Source: Lawsonella sp012842085 (GTDB taxonomy: Bacteria > Actinomycetota > Actinomycetes > Mycobacteriales > Mycobacteriaceae). From it: a stretch of 64,000 nt of DNA. This document shows, piece after piece, positions 52,265 to 61,266 of this stretch. The notes beneath the pieces were generated by a model, which searched no databases, had not been told where the DNA came from, and saw only the letters and a program-made list of their open reading frames with translations. Position numbers and translations under genes: made by a program. Every line of letters starts with the position of its first letter. Position 1 is the first letter of the stretch. The stretch covers positions 372,001 to 436,000 of the forward strand of contig DAINXV010000001.1 of the NCBI GenBank assembly GCA_036749735.1. The letters run 5' to 3'.

Positions 52265-54472
52265 CTATGAGGTCGTTTCTCTAACTGCTAGAGAGCCGGT
52301 TTGAGATAGTATCCACGCAAGTTCGAAGGCGATTTGTTCCCAGCGCGCGTAGCGTCCCGATACGCCCCCGTGGCCTGCTTCCATTTCGGTTTTGAGAAGA
52401 ATCTCGCGTTCTGTGACGTCACCTGCAACAGCTCGCAATTTGGCAACCCATTTCGCCGGTTCCACATAAAGTACGCGGGTGTCGTTGAGGCTAGTGGTCG
52501 CCAAAATGGCGGGATATTTTTGGGGCTTTATGTTCTCGTAGGGCGCATAACTTGCCATCACATCGTATATGTGAGGATCCTCCAGCGGGTTCCCCCATTC
52601 GTCCCATTCAATGACGGTAAGTGGTAGTTCCGGCATCAGCATGCTGGTGAGAGGATCCACGAAGGGCACGTCGGCTTCGATGGCGACGAATCGATCCGGA
52701 GCCATATTAGCCACCGCACCCATAAGCAACCCACCTGCGGAGCCGCCATTAGCAACCAGCTGGTCGGGGGTGGTGTAGCCTTCCGCAATCAAATAGTCGG
52801 CACAGTCAATGAAGTCGTAGAAAGTGTTGACCTTTTTGTCGAGTTTGCCTTCCTCGTACCAGAGCCGGCCCATTTCGCCACCGCCCCGCACATGGGCAAC
52901 CGCAAGTGTCATACCGCGATCGAGATAGGACAGTCGGGAGATCGAAAAACCGGGATCTTGGGAGGACTCGTAGGAGCCATATCCGTAGAGCAAAACCGGG
53001 GAGGGCTGGTTGTCTGCGACATCGCGGCGGCGCACCAGAGAGATGGGAATTTTTGCCCCATCTCGGGCGGGTGCCCACAGCCGCAGTTGCTCATAGCGGT
53101 CGCGGTCGTATCCTCCCTGCACTTCGGATTGTTTGCGGATTATTATTTCCCCGTCCGACAGGCGATAGTCGGCAACTGTGGGTGGGGTGATGTAGGAGCC
53201 GTAGGAGATGCGCAGCAACGGGGTGGCGATCTCCGGGTTGGCGTGGAGGGCGATCGAAAAAAGCTCCTCCCCCACCTCAATTTCTTGCATCTCACCACAC
53301 AGATCGGTGAGGCTCTCCCCTTCTCCCAGGGGTCGGTTCTCTACCGGGATGATACCTACCCGCGGCAGGGCAGCTGCCCGGAAAGACACACCAATGTGGT
53401 GTTGGAATGCGTCAACATCATCAATCCGCACATCTTCCCGGTGCTCGAGCACGTGGGGTAGCTCGTTGAACGACGCAATGTCGGATAGCTGCCACGTGTC
53501 GGCTAGTGCGACGCCGCTATTGGGGCCGCAGGCGTTGTGGATGATGAGGAACAGTTCCCGTTCCGGGGTGGTTTCGGTGGCGGGTAGTGTCACATGGTCG
53601 AGGCCATATTCCACGCCCACTTCGCGAGCGCGCACACATTCGAATTCGCCGGCTGGGTTGCTGGCCTCCAAAATCCACGATTCGGTGGTGATTTTGGAGG
53701 AGGTGACGATGCTTAAATACTTGTCGTCGCGGGTGGCACCCATGCCTACCCAGTAACGCTCGTCGGGTTCATAGAAGACACGCACGTCTTCTGCGGGATC
53801 GGTACCTACTTTGTGTCGCCACACGGAATCCGGCCGCCACGCAGCATCCACTTTCTGGTAGAAGAAGTAGTCTCCATCGGGACTCCACTGCATGCCCGGC
53901 GCAACTCCAGTGACACTGTCGGGCAGCATTTCTCCGGTGTGGAGATCTTGTACCTGCAGGGTGTATCGTTCGTCGCCGGTGGTGTCGGTCAGGAACCCTA
54001 GGTAGCGGCCGTCGGTGGTGACGGAGGCTCCGCCGAGTGCGAAGAATTTGTGGCCTTCTGCTAGTTTGTTGCAGTCCAGTAGTACTTCTTCGCCCGGGAC
54101 TGGTTGTCCGGGCTCTAAGGTGGGTGGCTCCCATGCGTCGGGGTGGTCGAGGGGTTTGGCTGGTACCCGGCAGATGAGGGTGTAGGCTTTGCCCTCTTCG
54201 GTGCGAGCAAAATGCCACCACTTGTTTTGGCGTGTGGGTACCGACAGATCGGTTTCTTTAACGCGGCTTTTTATTTCCTGGAAGATCGTGTCCTGGAGGT
54301 CTTTCAGGTGCGCAGTTTGTTGCTTCGTGTAGGCGTTTTCGGCTTCCAAATAGGCGATGGTGTCGGGGTTGTTTTTGTCCCGCATCCATTCGTAGTCATC
54401 GACGAAGCGCCGTCCATGAAATTCCCGAACGTGGGGGTGTCGGGCTGCACGTGGGGGTGTTAAAGAGTCCAC
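52265..54472 (-). CDS. ptrB: Oligopeptidase B (S9A prolyl-oligopeptidase family)
   Basis: A 735-residue serine peptidase: an N-terminal seven-bladed propeller (about 70-430) that gates the active site, and a C-terminal hydrolase domain. S578 in NGGSAGGLL, D664 in SLNDTRV and H701 in EAGHGG form the triad. It cleaves short peptides after Arg or Lys in the cytoplasm. The VDDYEWMRDKNNPDTIAYLEAENAYT start is characteristic. In M. tuberculosis the ptrBa/ptrBb genes sit in the same place beside purC, there split; here the gene is whole. Confidence 0.94.
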   Translation of the reverse strand: MDSLTPPRAARHPHVREFHGRRFVDDYEWMRDKNNPDTIAYLEAENAYTKQQTAHLKDLQDTIFQEIKSRVKETDLSVPTRQNKWWHFARTEEGKAYTLICRVPAKPLDHPDAWEPPTLEPGQPVPGEEVLLDCNKLAEGHKFFALGGASVTTDGRYLGFLTDTTGDERYTLQVQDLHTGEMLPDSVTGVAPGMQWSPDGDYFFYQKVDAAWRPDSVWRHKVGTDPAEDVRVFYEPDERYWVGMGATRDDKYLSIVTSSKITTESWILEASNPAGEFECVRAREVGVEYGLDHVTLPATETTPERELFLIIHNACGPNSGVALADTWQLSDIASFNELPHVLEHREDVRIDDVDAFQHHIGVSFRAAALPRVGIIPVENRPLGEGESLTDLCGEMQEIEVGEELFSIALHANPEIATPLLRISYGSYITPPTVADYRLSDGEIIIRKQSEVQGGYDRDRYEQLRLWAPARDGAKIPISLVRRRDVADNQPSPVLLYGYGSYESSQDPGFSISRLSYLDRGMTLAVAHVRGGGEMGRLWYEEGKLDKKVNTFYDFIDCADYLIAEGYTTPDQLVANGGSAGGLLMGAVANMAPDRFVAIEADVPFVDPLTSMLMPELPLTVIEWDEWGNPLEDPHIYDVMASYAPYENIKPQKYPAILATTSLNDTRVLYVEPAKWVAKLRAVAGDVTEREILLKTEMEAGHGGVSGRYARWEQIAFELAWILSQTGSLAVRETTS

Positions 54473-54506
54473 TGGTTGGTGCTTGTTTCTGCTTTAATAG
54501 GCGGTT

Positions 54507-55400
54507 TTAGTAGGCGGCTCCGGGCCAGTCTGCGAAGCTTTTGCCGGAGATCTTCTCGTAGGCTTCGATATAGCGAGCGCGGGTTGCGGCAATCACGTCT
54601 TCGGGGAGGGCAGGCGGCTGGGTGTCGCTGGCGCGGTCCCAATCGGATGCGGGACTGGTGAGCCAGTCGCGCACATACTGTTTGTCGAAGCTGGGCTGCA
54701 CTTGGCCTTCCTGGTATTCATCCGCAGGCCAGTAGCGGGAGGAGTCCGGGGTGAGTACTTCGTCGGCCAGCACCAAGGTGCCGTCCTTGTCGTGTCCGAA
54801 CTCGAATTTGGTGTCGGCCAGGATGATGCCGCGGTCTTCGGCTGCGTCGGCAGCAGTGGTGTAGATCTTGAGGGTGGCGTCGCGCAGCTCGTTTGCTACA
54901 TCTTCGCCTACCATCTCCACTACTTTGTCGAAGCTGACGTTTTCGTCGTGCTCCCCTATTTCTGCTTTCGCAGCAGGAGTGAAGATGGCTTCCGGAATGC
55001 GGGAGGATTCCGTCAACCCCTCCGGTAGTTCCACGCCACACACTGCCCCGGTGGCACGGTAGTCGATGAGGCCAGAACCGGTCAGGTAGCCGCGGGCCAC
55101 ACACTCCACCGGCACCATGTCGAGTTTCTTGCACACCATGGAACGTCCCAGCACTTCTTCGGGAATGCGCTCGTCTTCGGGGCCGCCCACCAGGTGGTTG
55201 GGGAAATCGAGCAGGTCGAAGAAGTAGAAGCTCATGGCGGTCAGTACGCGGCCCTTGTCTGGTACGGGGGTGGAGAGAATCCAGTCGTAGGCGGAGATAC
55301 GGTCAGTGGCCACCATGAGGAGGGTGTCGTCGTCAATCTCGTAAAGTTCGCGGACTTTACCGGCGGTGAGGTGCTTGTAGTCAGAAAGCTTCGGACGCAT
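54507..55400 (-). CDS. purC: SAICAR synthetase
   Basis: A 297-residue enzyme that joins aspartate to CAIR using ATP. GKVRELYEIDDDTLLMVATDRISAYDW at the start, RSMVCKKLDMVPVECVARGYLTGSG in the middle and LADTKFEFG near the end are the family marks. The start is ATG 55400 (MRPKLSDYKHLT); the open frame extends to 55529 but that part overlaps the purB tail and is not conserved. The ptrB gene follows after 34 bases. Confidence 0.95.
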   Translation of the reverse strand: MRPKLSDYKHLTAGKVRELYEIDDDTLLMVATDRISAYDWILSTPVPDKGRVLTAMSFYFFDLLDFPNHLVGGPEDERIPEEVLGRSMVCKKLDMVPVECVARGYLTGSGLIDYRATGAVCGVELPEGLTESSRIPEAIFTPAAKAEIGEHDENVSFDKVVEMVGEDVANELRDATLKIYTTAADAAEDRGIILADTKFEFGHDKDGTLVLADEVLTPDSSRYWPADEYQEGQVQPSFDKQYVRDWLTSPASDWDRASDTQPPALPEDVIAATRARYIEAYEKISGKSFADWPGAAY

Positions 55401-55458
55401 TGGTTTACCTATTCTTGCGAAACGGTTAAGGGTTGGGCGGAGTTGGGCGGAGTTGGGG

Positions 55459-56934
55459 TTAGAGAATCTCACCGGGGGTGTAAGCAGCAGCCTCGGGATA
55501 TTTCTCAGCCCATTCGGCGGCGCGGGCAATCACTCGCTCCACCTGGGAGTGGGCGGCACCCACGAAAGCAGCCTTGTCGGAGAGTGCTTCATCCAGTTCG
55601 GCGCGGTCCAGCGGGATGCGGTCATCCGCTGCAAGACGGTCCAGCAGATCCTGTTCGCCGCCCTGTTCACGCATGTTGAGAGCAACAGCGACGGCGTTTT
55701 CTTTAATGGCCTCATGGGCGTGTTCGCGGCCGACACCTTTGCGGACGCAGGCCATCAGCACTTTGGTGGTGGCCAGGAACGGCAGGTAGCGATCGAGTTC
55801 GTTGGAGATGACGGCCGGGTAGGCACCGAACTCTTTCAGCACGGTAAGGAAAGTTTCGAACATTCCATCCAGCGCAAAGAATGCATCCGGGAGTGCCACA
55901 CGGCGGATGACGGAGCAGGACACGTCGCCTTCGTTCCACTGGTTTCCGGCCATGTCGGCCACCATTACGCTGTAGCCGCGCAGAATAACTTGGAATCCGC
56001 AGACGCGTTCACAGGAGCGAGCATTCATTTTGTGCGGCATGGCGGAGGATCCCACCTGGCCGGGTTTGAAGCCCTCGGTGACCAGTTCTTGTCCGGCCAT
56101 CAGGCGAATCGTGGTGGCAAGGCTACTGGGACCGGCACCCAATTGGACCAGCGCGCTCAGCACATCGTAGTCGATGGAGCGCGGGTAGATCTGGCCGACG
56201 GAATCCATCACGGAGGTGAATCCGAGGTGTTCGGCAATGCGGCCTTCCAGCTCGGCGAGTTTATCTTCATCCCCGTCGAGCAGATCCAGCATGTCTTGGG
56301 CGGTGCCCATGGGGCCTTTAATGCCGCGTAGGGGCAGGGCGGCAATCAGCTCATCCACGCGGCGCAGAGCGACCAGCATTTCGTCGGCGGCGGAGGCGAA
56401 GCGCTTACCGAGAGTGGTGGCTTGGGCTGCCACGTTGTGGCTGCGGCCCGTCATCACCGTGTCGTTGTATTGGGCAGCGAGTTCCGCCAAGCGGGTGACG
56501 ACGGCGATGCCGCGGTCCCGCATAAGTTCGAGGGACTGCTTGAGCTGCAGCTGTTCCACATTTTCGGTGAGGTCACGGCTGGTCATGCCCTTATGGATTT
56601 GTTCGTGGCCGGCGAGGTCGCAGAACTCTTCAATGCGCGCTTTGACGTCGTGGCGGGTCACAGCTTCCCGGTGGGCGATGGAGGCCAAGTCCACATCTGT
56701 TTTGACCTTTTCGTAGGCCGCAAGTGCTTCCTTGGCTTCGGCCGGGTCCCCCACTCCCAGATCTGTTTGCGCCCGCAAGACAGCCATCCAGAGTTCGCGC
56801 TCCATGATGATCTTGTGTTCGGGGCTCCACAGTTTCCGAATCTCCGGGGAGGCGTACCGGGTGGCCAGTACATTCGGAATGCTGGGAATAGTGTCTTTAT
56901 CGGTTTCTTTGGGGGTGCTAGTCAAGTTATCCAC
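55459..56934 (-). CDS. purB: Adenylosuccinate lyase
   Basis: A 491-residue fumarase-superfamily enzyme acting twice in purine synthesis (SAICAR to AICAR, adenylosuccinate to AMP). The signature loop GSSAMPHKMNARSCERV carries the catalytic serine, with TSRDLTENVEQLQL and TGRSHNVAAQATTLGKRFA earlier in the chain. The start is GTG 56934 behind AGGGG. A TTTGTG-TGT-CACAAA palindrome lies just upstream. purC starts 58 bases beyond the stop. Confidence 0.95.
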   Translation of the reverse strand: MDNLTSTPKETDKDTIPSIPNVLATRYASPEIRKLWSPEHKIIMERELWMAVLRAQTDLGVGDPAEAKEALAAYEKVKTDVDLASIAHREAVTRHDVKARIEEFCDLAGHEQIHKGMTSRDLTENVEQLQLKQSLELMRDRGIAVVTRLAELAAQYNDTVMTGRSHNVAAQATTLGKRFASAADEMLVALRRVDELIAALPLRGIKGPMGTAQDMLDLLDGDEDKLAELEGRIAEHLGFTSVMDSVGQIYPRSIDYDVLSALVQLGAGPSSLATTIRLMAGQELVTEGFKPGQVGSSAMPHKMNARSCERVCGFQVILRGYSVMVADMAGNQWNEGDVSCSVIRRVALPDAFFALDGMFETFLTVLKEFGAYPAVISNELDRYLPFLATTKVLMACVRKGVGREHAHEAIKENAVAVALNMREQGGEQDLLDRLAADDRIPLDRAELDEALSDKAAFVGAAHSQVERVIARAAEWAEKYPEAAAYTPGEIL

Positions 56935-56950
56935 GTCCCCTATTATGCCT

Positions 56951-56965
56951 TTTGTGTGTCACAAA
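56951..56965. promoter_or_regulatory. Palindrome just upstream of purB
   Basis: TTTGTG-TGT-CACAAA, six-base perfect arms with three bases between, 17 bases before the purB GTG. The location overlaps the 5' untranslated region or promoter, so a repressor site is possible. No regulator can be named. Confidence 0.35.
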
Positions 56966-56969
56966 TGGG

Positions 56970-57002
56970 AGTTGCGCGACGCCACAAGTGCGCCGCGCAA
57001 CT
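56970..57002. terminator. Hairpin between GDPD gene and purB
   Basis: AGTTGCGCG (56970-56978) pairs with CGCGCAACT (56994-57002); inner GCG/CGC pairs shorten the loop. It sits between the end of the phosphodiesterase gene and the purB start on the same strand. There is no T run on the minus side, so termination is uncertain. Confidence 0.4.
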
Positions 57003-57047
57003 TTCTCTTATTTAGCTATCCTGTTGTTTTCCGAAGCCAGGCCGCAG

Positions 57048-58061
57048 TTAGCGGATTTTCTTTTCCTGGCGCGCAACTTTCATACCCATGGTGGGGTAAT
57101 CCGTAATGTAGCCGTCGTTACCAGCCCGGATGAGAGCCCGCATGGCGTCCTCATCGTTCACGGTGTAGGGCACAACCCGCAGGCCATGCTTGTGGGCACG
57201 GTCGCAGAACTCTTTGTCGGCGTAAAGGTCGTCTGCTCCGCCACCGTAGTGGGGGCTCACAATTTGCGCCTTGAGTTGCTTGGCGGCCAGAATCGGATCT
57301 CCCCCAGTAGCTGCATAGTCAACCGGTCCGATGCCGGGGTTGATCGGAATGAAGTTCAACTTCGCGGCATTCAGCAGCATGGAGGTGGGGATACTCTTGT
57401 TCAGTTTGCGAACTAGGGCAAGGGTGCGCCAGTCGAAAGACTGAATAGTTACGCGATCCAGCACTCCGGCTTTCTTGCATTCCCGCAGAATGGTGTAGAC
57501 GTAATTGTCGGCGTCGTCATCACTGTGAATAAAGGGAAGCGTCTTCGTTTCAATATTGAAGTACATGCTCTTGGCCTTCATCTGTTTTGCCAGTTTGAAG
57601 ACCTGTCCCAGGGTGATGAGTTTATTTCCGGGGGCAGCTTTCTGCTCCGGGTAATCCTCCAGTCGCTTGTCGCAGCGCACCGTTTGGGCTTGCTTCCAGG
57701 TGAGCATACCTAGCGGTTTGCCAGCGTAAGGGTAGAGGGGATCGTCGGCAGTGACGGGCTTGGTGTCGCGGCACTTGCTTTTCTGCAGAGTAATGTCGTG
57801 CCAAACGACGGGAACACCGTCTTTGGTGAGCACAATGTCCAGCTCCAGGGTGGTTACACCCAGTTTGATGGCGTGGCGGAAAGCCGGCAGAGAGGACTCC
57901 AGGTTTTCTCCGCGGCCACCGCGATGTGCCTGCATATCGAACCCGCTTGGCAGATTCTTGAATGCCGGATCTGAGGCGGGAGCAGCTGTGGCTGGTGCAA
58001 GTGAGGCGGGGAGCAGTGCCAAAACGCAAGCAGCAGCGACGAGTTTACTAATAATTTTCAT
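57048..58061 (-). CDS. Secreted glycerophosphodiester phosphodiesterase
   Basis: A 337-residue exported protein with a signal peptide (about residues 1-26, ending in ATAAPAS). The GDPD barrel starts QAHRGGRGENLESSLPAFRHA with the catalytic His and Arg; ELDIVLTKDGVPVVWHD carries the metal-binding Glu/Asp and second His. FNIETKT, IQSFDW and VNDEDAMRALIRAGNDGYITDYP complete the pattern. It splits glycerophosphodiesters into glycerol-3-phosphate and an alcohol outside the membrane. It is a tandem paralogue of the next gene upstream (27 bases apart), but is soluble rather than a lipoprotein. Confidence 0.93.
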   Translation of the reverse strand: MKIISKLVAAACVLALLPASLAPATAAPASDPAFKNLPSGFDMQAHRGGRGENLESSLPAFRHAIKLGVTTLELDIVLTKDGVPVVWHDITLQKSKCRDTKPVTADDPLYPYAGKPLGMLTWKQAQTVRCDKRLEDYPEQKAAPGNKLITLGQVFKLAKQMKAKSMYFNIETKTLPFIHSDDDADNYVYTILRECKKAGVLDRVTIQSFDWRTLALVRKLNKSIPTSMLLNAAKLNFIPINPGIGPVDYAATGGDPILAAKQLKAQIVSPHYGGGADDLYADKEFCDRAHKHGLRVVPYTVNDEDAMRALIRAGNDGYITDYPTMGMKVARQEKKIR

Positions 58062-58087
58062 GTCAACTCCGTCAAATAATCCGTGTT

Positions 58088-59203
58088 TTATTTTTTGTTC
58101 TCAGTTGTCACCACAGGGGTGTCGGTTTTGAGGACGTAGCTCTTGGGGAGCTCCATCCCTTTCTTCTCCATCACTTCCCGCAACTTCGTGGGGTAGTCAG
58201 TGATGATGCCGTCAGCACCTGCATCGATCTGGTCTTCCATGACTTCTTCGTCGTTGATAGTCCACGGCACGACGCGGAATCCGGCATCGTGGGCTTTCTT
58301 AACGAAGTCCTTATCGGCAACCAGTTTGTAGTCTTTCTGCCCCGGCACCATTCCGTAAGGGGTGCTGTAACCAGGGGAAAGCACATTCACATTGAGTTGT
58401 TTCGCGGCGGCAATAATATCGCCGTCAACTGCCGCATAGTCGACGTCACCAGTCCACGGGGAATTGGGGACCCAAGTGGTGTCATCCCACAGCATGATGG
58501 TGGGGATATACGGTGCCTCTTTCGCCATGATGGAAAAAGTACGCCAATCGAAGGATTGGATGGCGACACGGTCGGTGACACCGGCGTCCCGCACTGCCTC
58601 CAGAATGGCCTTCACGAACTCTTCCGGTTCCGCAGACCAGTCCTTCTTTTCGGCCTCCACCTTGGTTTCAATGTTGTAGTAGACGTCGGCACCATATTCT
58701 TTGGCAATGCTGAAAACGTCTTTCAGCTGAATCATGGTGTTGTCTTTAACCGGTTTTTGCTCCGGGAAACCGTCCAGTTTCTTGTCGCAGCGCAGGGTTT
58801 GCAGCTGCGCCCAGTTCAGCTGGTGGATGAGTTTGCCGACGTAGGGGTACATGTGATCGCCGTGAGTGGCGGGTGCGGTATCGCGGCATTTCTCAGGCAG
58901 AACCTCGGGATCGTGCCAGACCACCGGAATTCCGTCCTTGGACATCACAATGTCGAATTCTAGGGTGGTGACACCGAGCTCCAATGCGTGCCGGAATGCG
59001 GCTGCCGATTCTTCGGTGTATTCACCCCGTCCGCCCCGGTGCGCTTGGAGGTCAAAACCGTCGGGAAGACCCGCAATGCTCTCCATTGCTGTCGTTGTTT
59101 CGTTAGTTCTGTCGTCTTGCTTATTCGCGCAAGCGGAAAGACCCACAACTAAAGCAAGTCCAGCACCTAGTGCCACTCCACGAAAAAGGGCAGATTTCTT
59201 CAT
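58088..59203 (-). CDS. Glycerophosphodiester phosphodiesterase lipoprotein
   Basis: A 371-residue GDPD attached to the membrane through a lipobox LSAC with Cys25. The barrel motifs parallel those of its neighbour: QAHRGGRGEYTEESAAAFRHA, EFDIVMSKDGIPVVWHD, YNIETK, IQSFDW and INDEEVMEDQIDAGADGIITDYP. The two genes are a tandem duplication with clear divergence. It probably recovers glycerol-3-phosphate or phosphate from lipid head groups outside the cell. It lies between purD (115 bases upstream) and purB, and breaks up the purine cluster. Confidence 0.93.
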   Translation of the reverse strand: MKKSALFRGVALGAGLALVVGLSACANKQDDRTNETTTAMESIAGLPDGFDLQAHRGGRGEYTEESAAAFRHALELGVTTLEFDIVMSKDGIPVVWHDPEVLPEKCRDTAPATHGDHMYPYVGKLIHQLNWAQLQTLRCDKKLDGFPEQKPVKDNTMIQLKDVFSIAKEYGADVYYNIETKVEAEKKDWSAEPEEFVKAILEAVRDAGVTDRVAIQSFDWRTFSIMAKEAPYIPTIMLWDDTTWVPNSPWTGDVDYAAVDGDIIAAAKQLNVNVLSPGYSTPYGMVPGQKDYKLVADKDFVKKAHDAGFRVVPWTINDEEVMEDQIDAGADGIITDYPTKLREVMEKKGMELPKSYVLKTDTPVVTTENKK

Positions 59204-59318
59204 TCCTGCAACCTAACATGCCGATTACTCCCACAGTCTGGGGAGTCCGTATGGCCATCATAAGCATGTAGCAGGAAGCAAATCTCTAACTTGAAGATGA
59301 CGATTTGCGAACAATTAG

Positions 59319-60644
59319 TTAAGGAATACTAATCTCGCCGCGGACTGCCTTCAGCCCAATATCGCTTCGGCTTTGTCCGCCGCGCATCTCAATCTTGCCC
59401 AACAACGTGTAGGCCTGTTCACGGGCTTCAGCGAGGTCTTTACCCTTGCCGACCACACCCAGTACGCGTCCGCCGGCGGAAATATATTTGCCCTTCTCGT
59501 TGCGGGCAGTTCCGGCGTGCAGCACCGATCCAGGCACTTCTTTTTCGACCTTGTCGATTCCCCGGATGCGGTCCCCTTTAGTGGGTTCCGCTGGGTAGTT
59601 TTCGGCAGCCAGTACCACCACAATGGCGGCTCCGTCTTCCCATTCCAGGGGCGGCTGTTCGGCCAGTGTGCCGTTTGCAGTAGCAGACAACAGTTGACCC
59701 AGTGGGGTCTTGAGCAGTGCCAGGATGGCCTGAGTTTCGGGGTCTCCGAAGCGGCAGTTAAATTCGACCACCGCAGGTCCTTCTTTACCCCACGCAATAC
59801 CGGCGTAGAGGAGGCCAGAGTAGGGGCAGCCCCGCTTCACCATTTCTTTCGCAACCGGTTTGCAGACTTCGTTGACGATGCGGTCAACACCATCTTCGGG
59901 AAGCCATGGTAGCGGTGCATATGCGCCCATTCCACCAGTGTTGGGACCTTCGTCATTATCGAAGATGCGTTTGTGGTCTTGGGCGGGGATAAGCGGAACT
60001 ACAGTTTCACCATCCACCAGGCAGAAGAGGGAAACTTCGGGACCGTCTAGGAAGCTTTCCAGCAGCACCGGATGTCCAATGGCGAGTACTTCATTGACAT
60101 GTTGCAGTGCTTTCTTCCGGTCGGTGGTGACAACCACACCTTTGCCCGCCGCAAGACCGTCATCTTTCACAACCCAGGTGGGGCCAAAGCGGTCGATAAC
60201 TTCCTCAATGACGGCGTCGGAGGGACCGGAAACGCCTTCCTCATCCGAGGGGGGAATAATTTCGGCGTGCGCAGTGCGTACCCCGGCAGCTTTCATGACA
60301 TCTTTGGCGAAGGCTTTAGATCCTTCAATAAGGGCAGCTCCCTTATTGGGGCCGAATACTGCAAAACCGGCGTCGCGGAGGGCATCTCCCACGCCTTTCA
60401 CCAGTGGAGCTTCCGGTCCGATGACGACCAGATCGGGCTTGATCTCGTTCGCCAATGCCACACATCCACTGCGGGAGGTTTCGTTCACGCTGTGGCGGTG
60501 GACGGTGACCGAACTGTCGCGGGGCGGTTGTTCGGTACCGGCATTACCATTAGCAATGTGAATCTCGGTGACCTGCGGGTCGCGGGCTAGTCCGAGAAGT
60601 AGGGCATGTTCACGGGCTCCAGAGCCAATTATGAGTACTCGCAT
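59319..60644 (-). CDS. purD: Phosphoribosylamine-glycine ligase (GAR synthetase)
   Basis: A 441-residue ATP-grasp enzyme, second step of purine synthesis. It begins MRVLIIGSGAREHALLLGLARD and has GPEAPLVKGVGDALRDAG, the ATP-grasp VVKDDGLAAGKGVVV, DHKRIFDNDEGPNTGGMGAY and the metal-binding VEFNCRFGDPETQAIL. The start is ATG 60644; the HIT gene is divergent, its ATG 85 bases away. A weak GCAAATC/GATTTGC hairpin (59278-59308) lies beyond the stop. Confidence 0.96.
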   Translation of the reverse strand: MRVLIIGSGAREHALLLGLARDPQVTEIHIANGNAGTEQPPRDSSVTVHRHSVNETSRSGCVALANEIKPDLVVIGPEAPLVKGVGDALRDAGFAVFGPNKGAALIEGSKAFAKDVMKAAGVRTAHAEIIPPSDEEGVSGPSDAVIEEVIDRFGPTWVVKDDGLAAGKGVVVTTDRKKALQHVNEVLAIGHPVLLESFLDGPEVSLFCLVDGETVVPLIPAQDHKRIFDNDEGPNTGGMGAYAPLPWLPEDGVDRIVNEVCKPVAKEMVKRGCPYSGLLYAGIAWGKEGPAVVEFNCRFGDPETQAILALLKTPLGQLLSATANGTLAEQPPLEWEDGAAIVVVLAAENYPAEPTKGDRIRGIDKVEKEVPGSVLHAGTARNEKGKYISAGGRVLGVVGKGKDLAEAREQAYTLLGKIEMRGGQSRSDIGLKAVRGEISIP

Positions 60645-60729
60645 AAGTAATAGCCTAGATGTTTCTGGACTTACTTACCTATTCCTTATTTGGATTACTA
60701 CCCCCCAATTTATCGTTACTATAGGAACC

Positions 60730-61161
60730 ATGGCTTCTGTATTCACTAAAATCATCAACGGCGAACTGCCCGGACGCTTTGTTTACAAAGACGATAAGGT
60801 GGTCGCTTTCCTGTCGATTGAACCCATAAAAATGGGGCACACGCTGGTTGTTCCCCGCGAAGAAATAGACAAATGGACGGATCTTCCAAGCGACCTTTGG
60901 TTGCACGTTGCACGTGTCAGCCAACTTATTGGTCAGGCTGTATGCAAGGCTTGGGATGCTCCGCGTGCTGGGGAAATTATTGTCGGTTTTGACGTGCCCC
61001 ACACTCATATTCACGTTTTCCCGGCCTGGAGCAAGGCAGATTACGACTTTTCCCAAGTCCAACAAAACGTCCCTGCCGAAGATATGGATGAGGCTGCCCA
61101 GAAGATTCGCGACACTCTCGCTGAAATGGGCGTCAACTGGGAGGATGGCTCTGCCGTCTAA
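60730..61161 (+). CDS. HIT-family protein
   Basis: A 143-residue nucleotide hydrolase or transferase of the HIT (Hint-like) branch. It begins SVFTKIINGELPGRFVYKDDKVVAFLSIEPIKMGHTLVVPR, and the histidine triad is PHTHIHVFP. Such proteins hydrolyse nucleoside phosphoramidates or similar adducts. The start is ATG 60730, with AGGA upstream; earlier in-frame codons read antisense purD and are ignored. It is convergent with phoR. In M. tuberculosis the orthologue (Rv0759c) also adjoins phoR. Confidence 0.92.
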   Translation: MASVFTKIINGELPGRFVYKDDKVVAFLSIEPIKMGHTLVVPREEIDKWTDLPSDLWLHVARVSQLIGQAVCKAWDAPRAGEIIVGFDVPHTHIHVFPAWSKADYDFSQVQQNVPAEDMDEAAQKIRDTLAEMGVNWEDGSAV

Positions 61162-61180
61162 CTCTCTCCTCTAATACTTT

Positions 61181-61224
61181 CCGGCTGGCCAGCGACATGT
61201 GGATGTGCTGGCCAGCCGGTTTTT
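61181..61224 (+). terminator. Terminator after the HIT gene
   Basis: A perfect 13-base GC-rich stem (CCGGCTGGCCAGC 61181-61193, GCTGGCCAGCCGG 61207-61219) followed by TTTTT (61220-61224), 20 bases after the HIT stop. The hairpin could also stop phoR transcripts arriving from the other side. Confidence 0.92.
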
Positions 61225-61266
61225 ATGTGTTTTAAAGCGGGTGACGGTGCTAAGGGGTTGGCACAC

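Noticed and set aside
59227..59246. ACTCCC/GGGAGT hairpin after purD as a terminator
   Set aside because: Six-base stem without a T run in either direction; too weak to list.
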